Source: an uncultured Eubacteriales bacterium
GTDB taxonomy: Bacteria; Bacillota; Clostridia; Oscillospirales; Oscillospiraceae
NCBI GenBank assembly: GCA_900544975.1
Contig: UQXI01000008.1
Location: 17,978-81,977, forward strand
Length of the DNA: 64,000 bases
Direction of reading: 5' to 3'
This document shows positions 62,463 to 64,000 of this stretch, piece by piece. The notes under the pieces were generated by a model. The model saw only the letters and a list, made by a program, of their open reading frames with translations. It did not search any database and was not told where the DNA came from. Both the position numbers and the translations under genes were made by a program. Position 1 is the stretch's first letter, and each line of letters opens with the position of its first letter.

Positions 62463-62868
62463 ATGGAGCGGAGAACATCATTTCTGCGGATTCAATTTTC
62501 GGCAGGGTTCCAAACTCGTCGCAGAAGAACACACACCAGTCGGGAAGCTGGCCGCCCATTTCATCGGCCACCGCCAAGATCTCCCGGTAGAGCTGTTGGA
62601 TGATGAGGGATATCATAAAAAACGTGTTGGGATCCTCCTCCGGCATAATGAGAAACACGGCGCACTACTTCCAGCAGAACCGTTCCGCGTCAATTTCCGT
62701 ATCGAAGCAGAGAATCTGCGGAATCCAGAAAGGCATTCAGCCGGGACAGAGCCGTGGACATGACGCTGGACATAGCCTGCTCGGCGGTATTCAGGGCCGC
62801 TCCAGCAAACCACTTTGCCTTGTGGCCATCGGAAAGCAAGTCCATCAGGGCCTGGTACCGGTTCCCAT
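62463..62868 (-). pseudogene. VirD4/TraG type IV coupling protein remnant
   Basis: Two frames together give pieces of a conjugative coupling ATPase. The first contains ALMDLLSDGHKAKWFAGAAL and LNTAEQAMSSVMSTALSRL. The second has CFDTEIDAERF, an in-frame TAG, then VFLIMPEEDPNTFF and the Walker B region FFCDEFGTLPKIESAEMMFSA, where it stops. A frameshift, an internal stop and truncation at both ends show decay. The right junction fuses it to a DUF3991 fragment near 62870. Confidence 0.85.
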
Positions 62869-63147
62869 CCAGTGGAAGCAGTATTCCGGCTGGCTGCCTG
62901 GGACGTTGCCTTTATAGGTGCTCTCCGAGCCAGTGCCGCGTTTGTGGGCGTGCCGAGGTTGGCCCTGGGGATCTACCCCCACAAACACGGCGTTGTGGTA
63001 GTCGCTGGACTCGTAAACCATCCCACGCTGCGCAAAAGCGTCCAGCACCTCCCGGTCAATGCCCCTATGGTGCAAGAGATACCCATACACCCGGCGCATG
63101 GTGTCGCTTCTGGGTGGCAACACGAAGGTGACCGCCTCTTTTAGCAT
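62869..63147 (-). pseudogene. DUF3991/Toprim (mobilisation-associated) fragment
   Basis: About 93 residues (VFVGVDPQGQPRHAHKRG and YKGNVPGSQPEYCFHW) match the DUF3991 region of Toprim proteins carried by Firmicute conjugative elements. The N-terminus and the Toprim domain itself are missing: upstream it abuts the truncated hydrolase with a 7-base overlap, downstream it runs into VirD4 sequence. It is a deletion remnant. Confidence 0.8.
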
Positions 63148-64000
63148 CCGATGTAGATCCCAATATGACCCCGGTGCCAGACCGCCAGGCCGGGGATTTC
63201 AGGCATGGTATCCATAGGCCCTTTTTTCACAGCCAGCTCGTACATGCTGTTGGCGTCCATGTCCGGCATACCGTTGCTGCCGTAGGAGATGGCACCGTTT
63301 TCCGGGTCAAACCAGCCGTAGCCCTTGATGAGGCCAATACAATCGGCACACCGCCTGCCCAACCAATGCTGCTCGATGAATTCAGCATAGCCACCCACTT
63401 CCTCCGGGTACTGCTCCAGCTTGTAAGCATACAGAGCCTGGTCAAGCACCTGGCCATAGGTGCCCCACACATAGCCCCACCCGGCCTTTTCTGCCGCAAT
63501 GGCCCACTGCGCCAGATCCAGATTATTCTTTGTGGAGAGGTCAACGTCGCTGGAAGTGTCAATATTGACACCCCGAACGCTGGCCATAACCTTCCGGAAG
63601 TCCTCACCGGAAAGCGCTGTGCCAAAGGCAGCGTTGACTGCTGCAATGAGCTGCTCATCGGACTGGTTCTCCGAAAAACAGCCCACCAGGCTGGATACGA
63701 AGTCCTGCTGGTGGGCATAATCCTGCAGTGCCAGAACAAACAGCACCTGGGCGTCCACAGTCCTGCCGGAAAAACCTGCGACAATCATGGCATCCTGAAT
63801 GGCATACATGGTTTCCTCCACGGCTTGCATCTGCGCTTTCTGCTCTGCGGTCAAATTCTGCACAATCATCTCCTGCAGCCGGGCTGTGTCAAACTCCAGG
63901 GTGCCGTTGAACAGCGCCAGCACCGCTGCAATTGGCATCAAGATAATGATAAGAATTCCCAAGACGATGCCGAACACCACCTTGCGCAGTTTCTTATCTG
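63141..64000 (-). CDS. Conjugative-element NlpC/P60 peptidoglycan hydrolase, partial
   Basis: The reading frame is open to the window edge, so the N-terminus is not seen. A membrane helix (VFGIVLGILIIILMPIAAVLALF) precedes a helical linker of about 110 residues and an NlpC/P60-type domain with the catalytic Cys segment RRCADCIGLIKGYGW and the His segment RGHIGIYIG. The protein normally continues about 60 residues past this point; here it ends at once with Cys and a stop. It is the CD1107/Orf14-type hydrolase that opens the wall for conjugation in Tn916/Tn1549-like elements. The truncated end makes loss of function likely. Confidence 0.8.
   Translation of the reverse strand, partial: DKKLRKVVFGIVLGILIIILMPIAAVLALFNGTLEFDTARLQEMIVQNLTAEQKAQMQAVEETMYAIQDAMIVAGFSGRTVDAQVLFVLALQDYAHQQDFVSSLVGCFSENQSDEQLIAAVNAAFGTALSGEDFRKVMASVRGVNIDTSSDVDLSTKNNLDLAQWAIAAEKAGWGYVWGTYGQVLDQALYAYKLEQYPEEVGGYAEFIEQHWLGRRCADCIGLIKGYGWFDPENGAISYGSNGMPDMDANSMYELAVKKGPMDTMPEIPGLAVWHRGHIGIYIGC

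Overview
This window looks like a chromosomal segment of a GC-rich, low-oxygen-niche Firmicute, most like gut Oscillospirales (Flavonifractor/Oscillibacter-type). The grounds are SLH-anchored surface proteins with Gram-positive signal peptides, an ECF vitamin transporter, strong AGGAGG-type ribosome binding sites, sigma-A promoters with 17-bp spacers, cobalamin riboswitches and remnants of a Firmicute conjugative element. No rRNA, tRNA or CRISPR array was seen. Taxonomy is an inference from gene content, not from a marker gene.

Left part (1-14 kb): three housekeeping genes on the + strand (NudC-type Nudix hydrolase, membrane-anchored parvulin foldase, TcdA tRNA dehydratase) face a three-gene operon on the - strand. 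That operon encodes a small cohesin-like/SLH protein, a large subtilase carrying an internal dockerin-like module, and an SLH beta-helix protein. A very large secreted RHS/YD-repeat protein follows (14.2-21.7 kb), with an AT-rich variable tip, a small membrane protein in an immunity-gene position, and a decayed IS1182-type transposase.

Middle part (23-35 kb): an ArsR-type regulator; a second giant subtilase that carries in one chain the dockerin-like, cohesin-like and SLH modules that the first locus splits over two genes; and a short region (LysR regulator, broken iron alcohol dehydrogenase, flavodoxin lipoprotein) bracketed by solo IS-end palindromes.

Right part (35-62.4 kb) is the most interesting. 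Two tandem cassettes on the - strand each have a sigma-A promoter, a cobalamin riboswitch (B12 box, GCCACTG core, intrinsic terminator) and a transcription unit. The first drives a 3107-residue SLH surface protein with a PQQ-type beta-propeller. The second drives an 11-gene, tightly overlapping operon: a small HNH-repeat protein, a DUF4430 (transcobalamin C-terminal-like) protein, a complete ECF transporter (T, fused A-A', S), a second large DUF4430 protein, a membrane-anchored alpha/alpha-toroid protein, MoxR, DUF58, a transglutaminase-fold membrane protein lacking its catalytic Cys, and a 1719-residue SLH propeller protein. In animals, intrinsic factor and transcobalamin are an alpha6/alpha6 toroid plus a DUF4430-type beta domain. 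The operon therefore reads as a bacterial split intrinsic-factor-like system for capturing corrinoids on the surface and passing them to an ECF importer. The propeller proteins may play the part that the propeller BtuG plays in Bacteroides. The riboswitch control is direct sequence evidence; the capture mechanism is inference.

Right edge (62.4-64 kb): remnants of an integrative conjugative element (VirD4, DUF3991/Toprim, NlpC/P60 hydrolase), joined by deletions and ending next to the second riboswitch promoter.
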